This document shows positions 50,331 through 58,964 of a stretch of 64,000 bases of DNA, piece after piece. Origin of the DNA: Gemmatimonadaceae bacterium (lineage in GTDB: Bacteria; Gemmatimonadota; Gemmatimonadetes; Gemmatimonadales; Gemmatimonadaceae); assembly GCA_013816855.1 (NCBI GenBank), contig JACDDT010000003.1:1-64000 (forward strand), in the 5' to 3' direction. The stretch's first letter is position 1. Each line of letters begins with the position of its first letter. The notes beneath the pieces were generated by a model. That model made no database searches, was not told the DNA's origin, and was given only the letters and a program-made list of their open reading frames with translations. Both the position numbers and the translations under genes were made by a program.

Positions 50331-51970
50331 TGGATAAGCGCTTCTTTCTCGCGCTGTTGCTCTCGCTGATCGTCGTTGCCATCAGCCAGGTACTGTTTCC
50401 TTCGTCCGCAAAAAAAGCTGCGCCAGCTGTAACGCAGGTAGCTGCTCCGCTCGCGGACAGCGTTGGTCAGGTTGGCGCTGTCGGACAAACGGTTAGCGCA
50501 CACCGCGCCGACTCGACGCGTGACTCGGCACATGTCGTGGCAGCTGAAGCGCGAGCGACGATAGCGACGGACAAGGCGATCTACACTTTCAGCAATATTG
50601 GCGCAGGGCCCGTGTCACTCGTGATGAAAGATTTCGCGAACCGGTCGCCGTCAGGCGGGAAAGTAGATCTCGCGGTACCCGGCGCAAAGCTTCTCGCCTA
50701 CAAGCTCGTTGTCGGCGCGGATACGCTGCCGCTCGAGAAGACAGCATTCGACGAAAGCCGCGAAGCGGCGGCCGCCGGCGTGCCAAGCCTCGTTTATTCC
50801 GCGACGGTGAGCGGAACTCCCGTACGCATCACATACAGCTTCGGAAAAGCGCAGTACGTATTTCACGTGTCCGCGACCGTCGGGGGAACAACGGGGGCGT
50901 ATCTCCTCACGTCGTTGCCGACCACCCTGCGGTCTGCCGAATCTGATACTACAGCCGACCAGCAAAGCTTGGCCTACGTCTTTAAGCCCGTCCGTGACCA
51001 TCCAGGGAGCGTTCTCTTTGGAAAGATGGATCCGGGTGAATCACGCCTCGAAACGGGCCCACTCAAGTGGGTGGCGGTCAAGAACAAATACTTCGTGCTT
51101 GGAATAGTCGCAGACCACGCAGCGTTCACCGAAGCGGCGTTTACCGGCGGAGCACGCACGACGAAAGTCGCGACACATGCGACTGCGACGGCTGTCCAGC
51201 CCGGCACCAAGGGAGCGTTCAGTTTCGACGTTTATGCGGGGCCTCAAGAATGGAAGCGCCTCGTCGCAATGGGATACGACTTCGATCACGTAAATCCGTA
51301 CGGATGGAAATTCCTACAGGCGGTGGTGCACCCGGTGGCGTCGCTCGTAATCCAGCTTCTGCTTTGGATGCACAACGTTCTCCGGCTGAGCTATGGATGG
51401 GTGCTTGTAATCCTCGGGCTGGCGGTTCGTCTCGTTCTCTGGCCGCTCAACCAAAGCACCATGAGGTCGAGTCTGCGAATGCAGTCGGTGCAGCCGAAAC
51501 TGGCGGCGGTGCAGAAGAAATACAAAGACGATCCGCGGAAGCAGCAGGAAGCGATAATGAAAGTGTATCAAGAGGAGGGGATAAGTCCGCTCGCTCCGCT
51601 TCTCGGGTGTTTACCGGCGCTGCTTCCGATGCCGATATTTTTTGCGCTGTTCTTCGTGTTCCAGAATACGATCGAGTTTCGCGGCGTGCCCTTCCTGTGG
51701 CTGCACGACCTGTCGGCGAAAGACCCGCTCTACATCATTCCCCTGCTGATGGGTGTGTCGATGTACGTGCTGTCGTGGATCGGTATGCGAAATGCCCCGC
51801 CGAACCCGCAGACGAAGATGATGAGCTACATGTTCCCGGTGATGATGACCGTGTTCCTTCTGAACATGGCGTCAGGGCTTAACCTCTATTACACGGCGCA
51901 GAATCTGGCGGCGTTACCCCAGCAATGGCTAATCGCACGTGAGCGGCTCAGAGCCCAGCCATCGAGCTGA
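50330..51970 (+). CDS. yidC: Membrane protein insertase YidC
   Basis: The 546-residue protein has an N-terminal membrane anchor, a large periplasmic beta domain (residues ~70-330, Gram-negative type) and the C-terminal insertase core. The core contains VRLVLWPLNQSTMRSSLRMQ with the conserved basic residue in the first helix, then LLGCLPALLPMPIFFALFFVF. It inserts and folds membrane proteins with or without SecYEG. The last 32 nt overlap the downstream metallo-hydrolase. Confidence 0.95.
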   Translation: MDKRFFLALLLSLIVVAISQVLFPSSAKKAAPAVTQVAAPLADSVGQVGAVGQTVSAHRADSTRDSAHVVAAEARATIATDKAIYTFSNIGAGPVSLVMKDFANRSPSGGKVDLAVPGAKLLAYKLVVGADTLPLEKTAFDESREAAAAGVPSLVYSATVSGTPVRITYSFGKAQYVFHVSATVGGTTGAYLLTSLPTTLRSAESDTTADQQSLAYVFKPVRDHPGSVLFGKMDPGESRLETGPLKWVAVKNKYFVLGIVADHAAFTEAAFTGGARTTKVATHATATAVQPGTKGAFSFDVYAGPQEWKRLVAMGYDFDHVNPYGWKFLQAVVHPVASLVIQLLLWMHNVLRLSYGWVLVILGLAVRLVLWPLNQSTMRSSLRMQSVQPKLAAVQKKYKDDPRKQQEAIMKVYQEEGISPLAPLLGCLPALLPMPIFFALFFVFQNTIEFRGVPFLWLHDLSAKDPLYIIPLLMGVSMYVLSWIGMRNAPPNPQTKMMSYMFPVMMTVFLLNMASGLNLYYTAQNLAALPQQWLIARERLRAQPSS

Positions 51971-52760
51971 CCGGGCGGCGCTTTCCGCCACCTACATTGG
52001 TCACGCAACGCTACTAATTCGGCTCGGTGGGACAACTGTTCTCACCGATCCGAATTTCGACGAAGCACTTGGCAGATTTCTTCCACGGGTTAGCGCGCCC
52101 GGAGTGCCGCTGGACAAGCTGCCAAGTCTCGACTGCCTGCTGCTGACACATGCTCACGCGGATCACTTGTCCTTCAAGAGCCTCGATTCCTTGCCGCGGG
52201 ACATCCCTCTCTATGCACCGCCGGTCATCTCGCGCTGGCTAAGGCGCCGGGGCTATTCGCACAGCGAGCCGATCGCTCCGGGGGAGTCGGTGCCGGTCGG
52301 GGGGTTCCGCCTGCACGCTGCAGCCGCCACACATCGCGGGAATCGCTATGGCCTGGATCGCTGGCGGCACGAAAGTAATATGTATCTTTTAGAGACTAAT
52401 GACGTCTCGTGCTTTTTTGCCGGCGACACAGCGCTCACTCCCGAGAGCACGCACCTCGTAGACAAGCACATCATCGCGAAGGGGCGCCGCCTCGACGTAG
52501 CGTTCCTTCCCATCGGACACGCGCCGTGGTGGAAGCCGGGGTTTCGTAAGGGCCATCTCACCAGCGATGACGCTCTTTCCCTGTTCGACCGGCTGGGCGC
52601 GCGGTTTCTGATCCCCTACCATTGGGGAACATTCAACCACGTGACGTCTACCGCGTTTGATGCTATCAAGCGGCTCCGTGCCGCACTTCCCGATCATCCG
52701 AACAGCGACTCCATCAAGATTCTGGAGCCTGGCGAGACCTTTCGACTTCCGGCGCCGTGA
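51939..52760 (+). CDS. MBL-fold metallo-hydrolase, UlaG/NAPE-PLD-like
   Basis: The 273-residue protein has YIGHATLLIRLGGTTVLTDPNF, the metal motif HAHADHLS, GVRLHAAAATHRGN-type spacing, FAGDTALTPES and YHWGTFNHV. A GTG start at 51939 overlaps yidC by 32 nt; starting later would cut into the first strand. It is a shorter paralogue of the 6449-7447 gene. Its place between yidC and mnmE is unusual, as these are normally neighbours. The substrate is unknown. Confidence 0.8.
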   Translation: MSGSEPSHRADRAALSATYIGHATLLIRLGGTTVLTDPNFDEALGRFLPRVSAPGVPLDKLPSLDCLLLTHAHADHLSFKSLDSLPRDIPLYAPPVISRWLRRRGYSHSEPIAPGESVPVGGFRLHAAAATHRGNRYGLDRWRHESNMYLLETNDVSCFFAGDTALTPESTHLVDKHIIAKGRRLDVAFLPIGHAPWWKPGFRKGHLTSDDALSLFDRLGARFLIPYHWGTFNHVTSTAFDAIKRLRAALPDHPNSDSIKILEPGETFRLPAP

Positions 52761-52770
52761 TCCCGGGCGC

Positions 52771-54120
52771 GTGAGCGGACTCCGGCTGGAGGAAACGATT
52801 GTCGCTCTCGCTACAGCGCCCGGACGCGGGGCAATTGCGCTCGTGCGAATGTCAGGGTCGCGGGCTTTCGCAATCGCGCAGCGGCACATAAAGCCTTGGC
52901 CGGTCTCAGCGCGAACGGCCACGCATTGCTCGGTGTTCGATGAGGCAGAGACCCTGGATGACGCGGTTGTCACGACCTATCCTGCGCCACACTCGTTCAC
53001 CGGCGATGACGTCGTAGAGATTTCAACGCACGGCGGGTATGCGGTACCCGCGTCTGTAGTCGCCGCCCTGGTACGCTCCGGTGCGGCACCGGCCCTGGCG
53101 GGCGAGTTCACACGAAGGGCTGTTCTTAACGGCAGGATCGATCTCATTCAAGCCGAAGGAATCGGCGAGCTCGTGAACGCTCGGTCGACGGGAATGCAGC
53201 GCGCGGCGCTCGCGCAGCTACGCGGAGGTCTTACCGCCAAACTCAACGCGCTGCGCTCGGAAATAATCGGCCTGGAAGCGCTAATTGCATACGATATCGA
53301 CTTTCCGGGCGAGGACGACGGGCCGATAGCGGACGCGGACGTGAGCGAAGCGACGCGAAGCGTCGAAAAGACGCTCGTGGATCTTCTCTCCACCGCTTCG
53401 TTCGGCCGCGTCATTCGTGAGGGCGCCTCGGTCGTAATCGCGGGACCGCCGAACGCGGGCAAATCCTCCCTGTTCAACGCAATGCTCGGAGCGGCGCGCG
53501 CCATAGTGACGGACATTCCCGGAACGACCCGCGATGCGCTCGAGGCGACGATAGATACGGGACAGTGGATGCTTCGCCTTGTCGACACTGCCGGACTTCG
53601 ACCGACCGCCGACACGATCGAAAGACTGGGCATCGAGGTGAGCGAGCAATATCTGCGGGGCGCCGACATCGCGCTCGCCTGTGCCGATGACATCCGCGCT
53701 CTCGAAGATGTTTCCACGAAACTGGGCACGCTTACCGACGCTCCGATCCTGAGAGTCTGGACAAAAGCCGATCTAAGACCGGGCGAGGACGTACCGGCAG
53801 GCATCATTGCCGTCAGTGCTGAAACCCGCCTGGGGCTCGATGCCTTGTTTTTACAAATCGGGAGCACGCTCTCGAGTTGCTACGGCGCGCACCAGAGTGA
53901 AGATCCGGTGATTACAACCGCTCGCCAACAGTCAGCGCTTACGTCGGCCTTGGACGAAGTGAGACAATTCACCCTGACTCGGTCGTCTGGGCGCGCTCCG
54001 ACGACAATTGCCGCCGTTCATCTCCGCGAAGCGACAACGGCGCTCGAAGACTTGATCGGCGCCGTTGATGTGGAAGACGTGCTGACAAGACTGTTCAGCA
54101 CTTTTTGTATCGGGAAATAG
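52771..54120 (+). CDS. mnmE: tRNA modification GTPase MnmE
   Basis: The GTG at 52771 starts the conserved VSGLRLEETIVALATAPGRGAIALVRMSG; the ORF track begins 38 codons early. The 449-residue protein has the N-terminal folate-binding domain, a helical domain, the G domain (GPPNAGKSSLFNA, DIPGTTRD, DTAGLR) and the C-terminal FCIGK with the conserved Cys. With MnmG it forms the cmnm5U34 modification complex. Confidence 0.95.
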   Translation: MSGLRLEETIVALATAPGRGAIALVRMSGSRAFAIAQRHIKPWPVSARTATHCSVFDEAETLDDAVVTTYPAPHSFTGDDVVEISTHGGYAVPASVVAALVRSGAAPALAGEFTRRAVLNGRIDLIQAEGIGELVNARSTGMQRAALAQLRGGLTAKLNALRSEIIGLEALIAYDIDFPGEDDGPIADADVSEATRSVEKTLVDLLSTASFGRVIREGASVVIAGPPNAGKSSLFNAMLGAARAIVTDIPGTTRDALEATIDTGQWMLRLVDTAGLRPTADTIERLGIEVSEQYLRGADIALACADDIRALEDVSTKLGTLTDAPILRVWTKADLRPGEDVPAGIIAVSAETRLGLDALFLQIGSTLSSCYGAHQSEDPVITTARQQSALTSALDEVRQFTLTRSSGRAPTTIAAVHLREATTALEDLIGAVDVEDVLTRLFSTFCIGK

Positions 54121-54121
54121 C

Positions 54122-55060
54122 TTAGGCCGAAGCGCTCGCCGAATCGGCCAGGGTAACGATCTCATGCGCGCTGGCGCGCACCGTCCACGACAACCCCCTG
54201 GAGCGAACGGCATTCTCAACCATCTTCGCGCCAACGAAATAGCCGCTGCGCTCCGGAATGGTGTGCCGGTCAACGGTTCGCGCCTCGTCCGTCATCCCGC
54301 CCGAGAGATACCGCAGCCGTAGTCCGAGCCCCGAGCGGTCGAGATCCGAAGCCATCACCTTGGCCAGGAGCGGCTCGACCTCTCGGACACGCGTATAGTC
54401 CTTCCGGTCGTATCCGAAGTATTCCCACGCAGCATGGCCGGGACTAATCGCACGCGACGCGTGAACGGAGATGCCTTCATTCACCATCAGCTCCCGGAGA
54501 GAAGCGCGCCGCCCCGTTTCCCAATACGAGTAATAGCCGCCGGTCTCATCGACGAGCTTTTTCATCTCGCTGCGGCTTGTCGGGGAAGTGTATCGGACGG
54601 TATGCGCGATCTCGTGCGCCAGCCACATCGGAATAAGCTCGGGCTCCAACCCCAGACCCTGCGTTTCCGCATTGGTCACGCTGGTGAAGTGCTCGAGACA
54701 TACAAAAGCGACCCCCTTCCCGTCCACGACCAGCTCGCCTGCGTTGGCTGCGCCAACGCCGACCATAAGAACCACGTCGATGTCCGTATCGACCTCGAGA
54801 AGGGCCCGACACTGCTCCTCGGCGTTTCTTGCCAGAGTTACGACATCAATTCGCTCTAGCATCGTGCGGAGATCTACGCGACTGGCAAGCGCGGTCGCGC
54901 GGACGACTTCCTGAAAGTGCGGTCCTGCCGGATCGAGGACGTAATTATGCCAGTACGCCTCTAGAAGCGGACGATGACTCTCGAAGTAGCGGTGGTATGC
55001 GGCGACCCGGTCGGAGCTGTTGTGAACTGCGAAAAAATCTGGAAGGAGATTGATCAGCAT
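54122..55060 (-). CDS. Putative zinc-dependent peptidase-like protein (HExxH)
   Basis: The 312-residue protein has no signal peptide. It contains AHEIAHTVRY (HExxH near residue 149) and, about 45 residues later, LMVNEGISVHAS, whose Glu fits a third zinc ligand. This resembles DUF2268/DUF5700-type predicted Zn-dependent proteases. The substrate is unknown. It stops 2 nt past the convergent mnmE stop. Tandem promoter-like sequences lie upstream. Confidence 0.6.
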   Translation of the reverse strand: MLINLLPDFFAVHNSSDRVAAYHRYFESHRPLLEAYWHNYVLDPAGPHFQEVVRATALASRVDLRTMLERIDVVTLARNAEEQCRALLEVDTDIDVVLMVGVGAANAGELVVDGKGVAFVCLEHFTSVTNAETQGLGLEPELIPMWLAHEIAHTVRYTSPTSRSEMKKLVDETGGYYSYWETGRRASLRELMVNEGISVHASRAISPGHAAWEYFGYDRKDYTRVREVEPLLAKVMASDLDRSGLGLRLRYLSGGMTDEARTVDRHTIPERSGYFVGAKMVENAVRSRGLSWTVRASAHEIVTLADSASASA

Positions 55061-55108
55061 CGACTTGGTCGCGGGTGAGTCGCAGCTGCTCAGCGCGTGC
55101 GATGCGAG

Positions 55109-55172
55109 AAAATATCATTGAGAAGAAATCGCAACAAGACTTCGTTTTATCGTTGAGAAATCACTTCAACAA
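55109..55172 (-). promoter_or_regulatory. Two tandem promoter-like sequences upstream of the zincin gene
   Basis: On the minus strand TTGTTG (55172-55167) with 17 nt to TAAAAC (55149-55144), and TTGTTG (55137-55132) with 17 nt to TATTTT (55114-55109). The region is AT-rich compared with its surroundings and has two direct copies of AAATCACTT (55158 and 55175). Calls are by eye. Confidence 0.35.
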
Positions 55173-55229
55173 AAAAATCACTTGACAAAAACGGAAGACG
55201 ATGCGGCGCGGTGTTAACTGCGCGAAAAA

Positions 55230-55880
55230 CTATCGGGTTCCGAAAAGTCTGTCGCCGGCGTCACCGAGTCCGGGGAGAATGTAACCTGACGAATTCAGCT
55301 GCCGATCGAGTGCGGCGGCGTAGATCTGAACGTCCGGATGCGCTTCGCTGAGCCGCCTCACTCCTTCGGGAGCGGCCACCAGACAGAGAAAGCGGATTCT
55401 CTCTGCACCTGCTTTCTTGAGAGCGGAAACGGCGGCAACGGCACTCCCTCCGGTCGCGAGCATCGGGTCGAGGATGAAGAAATCGCGCTCCGCCGTTTCA
55501 CCCGGCACCTTGAAGTAGTAGTCCACGGGCTGGAGCGTGCCGTGATCTCGATAGAGTCCGATGTGCCCTACGCGGGCGGACGGCACGAGGCGGAGGATGC
55601 CCTCGACCATTCCGAGCCCGGCTCTCAAAATGGGCACCAAGGTGAGCTTCTTCCCGCTGATGTGCCAACCGCGGGTCTTTTCGAGCGGGGTGTCTACTTC
55701 ACGCTCCTCAATCGATAGCTCGCTGGTAGCCTCGTACGCCATCAATGTGGCGATTTCATCGACCAGCTCTTTGAAATGTTTTGTCTGGGTGCGCTGATCG
55801 CGAAGGATCGTCAGCTTGTGCTGAACGAGCGGATGCCGGATAATAATGAGAGATGGAAACTCCTTGACGCGCTCTATCAT
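55230..55880 (-). CDS. upp: Uracil phosphoribosyltransferase
   Basis: The 216-residue enzyme has [45 protein letters not shown], the PRPP loop [16 protein letters not shown] and the terminal [10 protein letters not shown]. It salvages uracil to UMP. The gene stands alone, with ~60 nt to the divergent DUF4177-like gene and a 169-bp gap downstream. Confidence 0.95.
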   Translation of the reverse strand: MIERVKEFPSLIIIRHPLVQHKLTILRDQRTQTKHFKELVDEIATLMAYEATSELSIEEREVDTPLEKTRGWHISGKKLTLVPILRAGLGMVEGILRLVPSARVGHIGLYRDHGTLQPVDYYFKVPGETAERDFFILDPMLATGGSAVAAVSALKKAGAERIRFLCLVAAPEGVRRLSEAHPDVQIYAAALDRQLNSSGYILPGLGDAGDRLFGTR

Positions 55881-55939
55881 TTTTCAGTTTCCATCCAGAA
55901 GGGTGAAGGCGTGCTCACAGCGATAATCTCGATTTTCCC

Positions 55940-56116
55940 ATGAAAGAATACCAGGCCGTCGTGGTCAAGCTCACCCGCCATACTCGGGAAGACGAGGACA
56001 CTCTCACCGATTTGCTCAACGAGCGGAGCCGGGGAGGCTGGCACCCGGCGCTCATGTCACAGGACGAACACAGGGTGACGATTTTATTTCAGCGTGACGC
56101 CTTAGCGGAGAGCTGA
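55940..56116 (+). CDS. DUF4177-like small protein
   Basis: This 58-residue gene is too short for the ORF track. It starts ATGAAAGAATACCAG and reads MKEYQAVVVKLTRHTRED, then LTDLLNERSRGGWHPALMS and HRVTILFQRDA. The length and the GGW...-then-strand pattern match DUF4177-type proteins (first strand, helix, GW turn, last strand). It is only 1 nt before the GTG start of the beta-CASP gene, so the two are one operon. The function is unknown. Confidence 0.65.
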   Translation: MKEYQAVVVKLTRHTREDEDTLTDLLNERSRGGWHPALMSQDEHRVTILFQRDALAES

Positions 56117-56117
56117 A

Positions 56118-57500
56118 GTGGAGCTCACCTTCGTGGGGGCGGCAAGAGAAGTGACCGGCTCGTGCCATCTGCTGCGGGTTAACGGCCACACTGTCGCGCT
56201 CGACTGCGGGATGTTTCAGGGCAGGCGGCAAGAATCTGCCGAGAAAAACCGGCGCCTCCCCGTTCCGCTTGCCGAGCTCGACGCAGTCGTTCTCTCGCAC
56301 GCGCATATCGATCATTCAGGCAGACTGCCCTTTCTAGTCGCCGAAGGCTACGGAAAAACGATCTGGGCGACCAACGCAACACGAGACCTGTCGGCGATTA
56401 TGCTCGCCGACTCGGCGCACATTCAGGAAAAAGACGCGGAGTTTCTCGCCAAGCACAACAAGGAGGTTCTGCCTCCGCTTTACGGAATGCGCCACGCAAT
56501 CCGCACCCTGGAGCTGATGGTTGGCGTGCCCTACGGAAAAACGTTCGACGTGGTGCCGGGGGTGCAGGCCACCTACATCGATGCAGGACACATACTTGGC
56601 TCTGCATCCGTCATTCTCGACTGCGTCGAGGGCCCTGTAAAAAAACGGTTGGTCTTTTCCGGTGACATCGGAAGAAAGGGCCTGGCGCTCATTCGCGATC
56701 CCGAAATTCCGTCAGGCGCGGACGCATTGATCATGGAGTCGACGTACGGGAACCGAGATCATGAATCCGTCGAAGGATCGCGGGCACGGCTGGCCGAAGT
56801 AATCCGTACGACGGCAGCACGCGGCGGCCGAGTGCTAATCCCCGCATTCGCCGTTGGCCGCACACAGGAGATGATTTACGCCATCCACTCGCTGGTTCGA
56901 GAGAAGGCAATTCCCGCGATTCCCGTTTACGTGGACAGCCCTCTCGCCATCGATGCAACGAGCGTTTTTGAGATGCACCCCGAGATCCTCGACCGGTCCG
57001 AAGCGATGGTGGCAGAGGTCAAAGAGCTCTTCAAGTTCGACCTCATCCACTACACACGGGACGTCGAAGAATCGAAAGCGATAAGCCGGGCGAACGGCCC
57101 GATGATCGTGATAGCCGCGTCGGGAATGGTAGAGAACGGAAGAATCCTTCACCACCTCACACACGGCGCCAGCGACAGGCGGAATACGATTTTGATCGTG
57201 GGTTTTCAAGCGGAGCACACCCTGGGACGCAGGATTGTCGAACGGCAGCCGATGTTAAAAATCTTCGGCGAGGAAGTTCCGCTTCACGCGCAAGTCGAGA
57301 TCATCAACGGCTACAGCGCCCACGCCGATCGCGGCGAGCTCGCATCCTGGCTGGGAGCAGTGAAAGACACGTCGCCGAATCTCGGGCCCACCTGGCTGGT
57401 TCACGGCGAGAGAAATGTTCAGGACGAGTTTCAAACGGCCCTCGCGGCAAAGGGCTACAACGTCGCGTGTCCGGAACCCGGAACGACGCACACGTTTTAG
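56118..57500 (+). CDS. Beta-CASP metallo-beta-lactamase ribonuclease
   Basis: The GTG start gives 460 residues. It has FVGAAREVTGSCHLL, the metal motif HAHIDHSG (residues 61-68), DAGHILGSA, FSGDIGRKG, the beta-CASP part with IPAFAVGRTQEMIY and ASGMVENGRILHHL, and the C-terminal RMK block GYSAHADRGEL. This is the bacterial CPSF-like or YSH1-type group, not RNase J. It should cut or trim RNA. The following YdcF gene shares one base (TAGTG). Confidence 0.9.
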   Translation: MELTFVGAAREVTGSCHLLRVNGHTVALDCGMFQGRRQESAEKNRRLPVPLAELDAVVLSHAHIDHSGRLPFLVAEGYGKTIWATNATRDLSAIMLADSAHIQEKDAEFLAKHNKEVLPPLYGMRHAIRTLELMVGVPYGKTFDVVPGVQATYIDAGHILGSASVILDCVEGPVKKRLVFSGDIGRKGLALIRDPEIPSGADALIMESTYGNRDHESVEGSRARLAEVIRTTAARGGRVLIPAFAVGRTQEMIYAIHSLVREKAIPAIPVYVDSPLAIDATSVFEMHPEILDRSEAMVAEVKELFKFDLIHYTRDVEESKAISRANGPMIVIAASGMVENGRILHHLTHGASDRRNTILIVGFQAEHTLGRRIVERQPMLKIFGEEVPLHAQVEIINGYSAHADRGELASWLGAVKDTSPNLGPTWLVHGERNVQDEFQTALAAKGYNVACPEPGTTHTF

Positions 57501-58123
57501 TGGGAGCCAGTCGCCGTGGTGTAGTTGAAGTTTTTCGGCGGTCGGTGCTTGCCATGCTCATAGCCACCTTCGCCACCTGGGCGATCTCGGCGGTTGCCGT
57601 TCTCGTGTGGAGCGCGAGGGACGAAGCTCGTCCGGCCGACGCCATCGTAGTCCTCGGCGCGGCACAATACGCAGGGCATCCCTCGCCAGTCCTTAAAGCG
57701 CGGCTTGATCATGCCCTCGACCTCTGGCGGAGAAATCCGGCCGGGCTACTCATTTTCACAGGTGGATCGGGTCCGGGAGATACTACAAGTGAAGCCGAGG
57801 TGGGAAGGTCGTATGCGCGAAAGCGAGGCGTCCCGGATTCCGCCATCGTGGTGGAGAACGAGGGCCGCACCACGAGTGAGTCGATGCGATCAGTCGCGGA
57901 GATTCTGCAGCGGAGACACGCAACCACGGCAATCCTCGTGAGCGACCCCTTTCACATGCTCCGCCTATGGGTGATCGCAAAACGTCTCGGGCTCAACGCA
58001 TACACGTCGCCGACGCGAACGAGCCCTATCTCGCCGAACCCGGAAGAGCGGTGGAAGTACATCTTCAGCGAATCCATAAAAGCCCCGCTGGCATTCATAA
58101 TCGAATCGCCAGCGAGAAAATAG
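57500..58123 (+). CDS. YdcF/DUF218-family protein
   Basis: The GTG at 57500 overlaps the preceding TAG by one base; the earlier GTG at 57467 would overlap the beta-CASP gene by 34 nt. The 207-residue protein has one N-terminal membrane helix (AMLIATFATWAISAVAVLVW) and the DUF218 pattern ADAIVVLGAA, LIFTGGSGPGD, EVENEGRTTSESM-like and VSDPFHMLRLWVIAKR. Related proteins (SanA, YdcF) act in envelope integrity or bind SAM. Confidence 0.82.
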   Translation: MGASRRGVVEVFRRSVLAMLIATFATWAISAVAVLVWSARDEARPADAIVVLGAAQYAGHPSPVLKARLDHALDLWRRNPAGLLIFTGGSGPGDTTSEAEVGRSYARKRGVPDSAIVVENEGRTTSESMRSVAEILQRRHATTAILVSDPFHMLRLWVIAKRLGLNAYTSPTRTSPISPNPEERWKYIFSESIKAPLAFIIESPARK

Positions 58124-58140
58124 TTTCAGGTTGTTACTAA

Positions 58141-58941
58141 TTAGCCGAGCGCGTCGTTGAGCCACCGCCAATAGCTGTCACCGCCCAAGTCCGGCAAGTC
58201 GTTATGTCCTGCCGCCGGAACGACGAGCAGCACGCCCTTCAGCTTCGCTGCAGCGTAGACCTCCTTCCCCATGCGAAGCGGCACGATGCGATCGCGTTCG
58301 CCGTGCACGACCGACACCGCGGCGTCCAGCGCCGTGACAGCCCGGACGTTGTCGAAGTGCACGCGCGAAAGCCGGTTCCAGAGCAGAAGCAAGGGACGCC
58401 CGATGATGAGTCGTCCCATCCCGCGCGCGGATGAAAAGGGCGCCTGAAGGAGTAAGCGGCGCGGAGCGGAGCGCAGTGCAAGCTCCGCCGCAACTGCGCT
58501 TCCGAGAGAGTGGCCAAAGAATGAAATATTCGCTGCGTCCGCTCGCGCCTCTTCCATGGCCGCGCGGTAGGCGGCGTCGGCGTCGAGCCGGGAGCGCGCG
58601 TAAGTGGGGCGGCCCCCGAGGCCGTAATATCCGCGATACTCGGCGAGAAAAACCGAGTGCCCCGAGATCGCGGCAGCCTCCCTTCCCCAATCGAGCTGCC
58701 ACGCAGCCAGGTCGGCGTTTCCGTGAAAGCACAGCAGCACGTGACGGCTGGGCGAAGGGGGATGAATCACGAACCCGACGAGCGGCTGCCCATCGGCTGC
58801 CTGGTACTCAATTCGCTTTGCGAAACCGGTGTCGGCGCGGGTGAAATTCTTCGGGGGCTGAAAAACGATTCTTTCCTGAGCCAGCGAAAGAATAAGGAGA
58901 AGCGACGCGAAGACGAGCAATGCGAAGATTGCAACTGACAT
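58141..58941 (-). CDS. Alpha/beta hydrolase, ABHD13/Bem46-like, membrane-anchored
   Basis: The 266-residue protein has an N-terminal membrane helix (IFALLVFASLLLILSL), then ERIVFQPP, a family feature, CFHGNADLAAW, YRGYYGLGGRPT, the nucleophile elbow FGHSLGSAVA, the acid in HGERDRIVP and His in AAGHNDL. It resembles Bem46/ABHD13/ABHD17 depalmitoylase-type hydrolases. It is divergent from an M16 peptidase with 23 nt between starts. Confidence 0.88.
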   Translation of the reverse strand: MSVAIFALLVFASLLLILSLAQERIVFQPPKNFTRADTGFAKRIEYQAADGQPLVGFVIHPPSPSRHVLLCFHGNADLAAWQLDWGREAAAISGHSVFLAEYRGYYGLGGRPTYARSRLDADAAYRAAMEEARADAANISFFGHSLGSAVAAELALRSAPRRLLLQAPFSSARGMGRLIIGRPLLLLWNRLSRVHFDNVRAVTALDAAVSVVHGERDRIVPLRMGKEVYAAAKLKGVLLVVPAAGHNDLPDLGGDSYWRWLNDALG

Positions 58942-58964
58942 CAGCAGGCGGGCAATTTAGGGAT

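Noticed and set aside
55182-55210. TTGACA as a plus-strand promoter
   Set aside because: No -10-like box at 16-19 nt and no rightward gene follows, since upp is on the minus strand.
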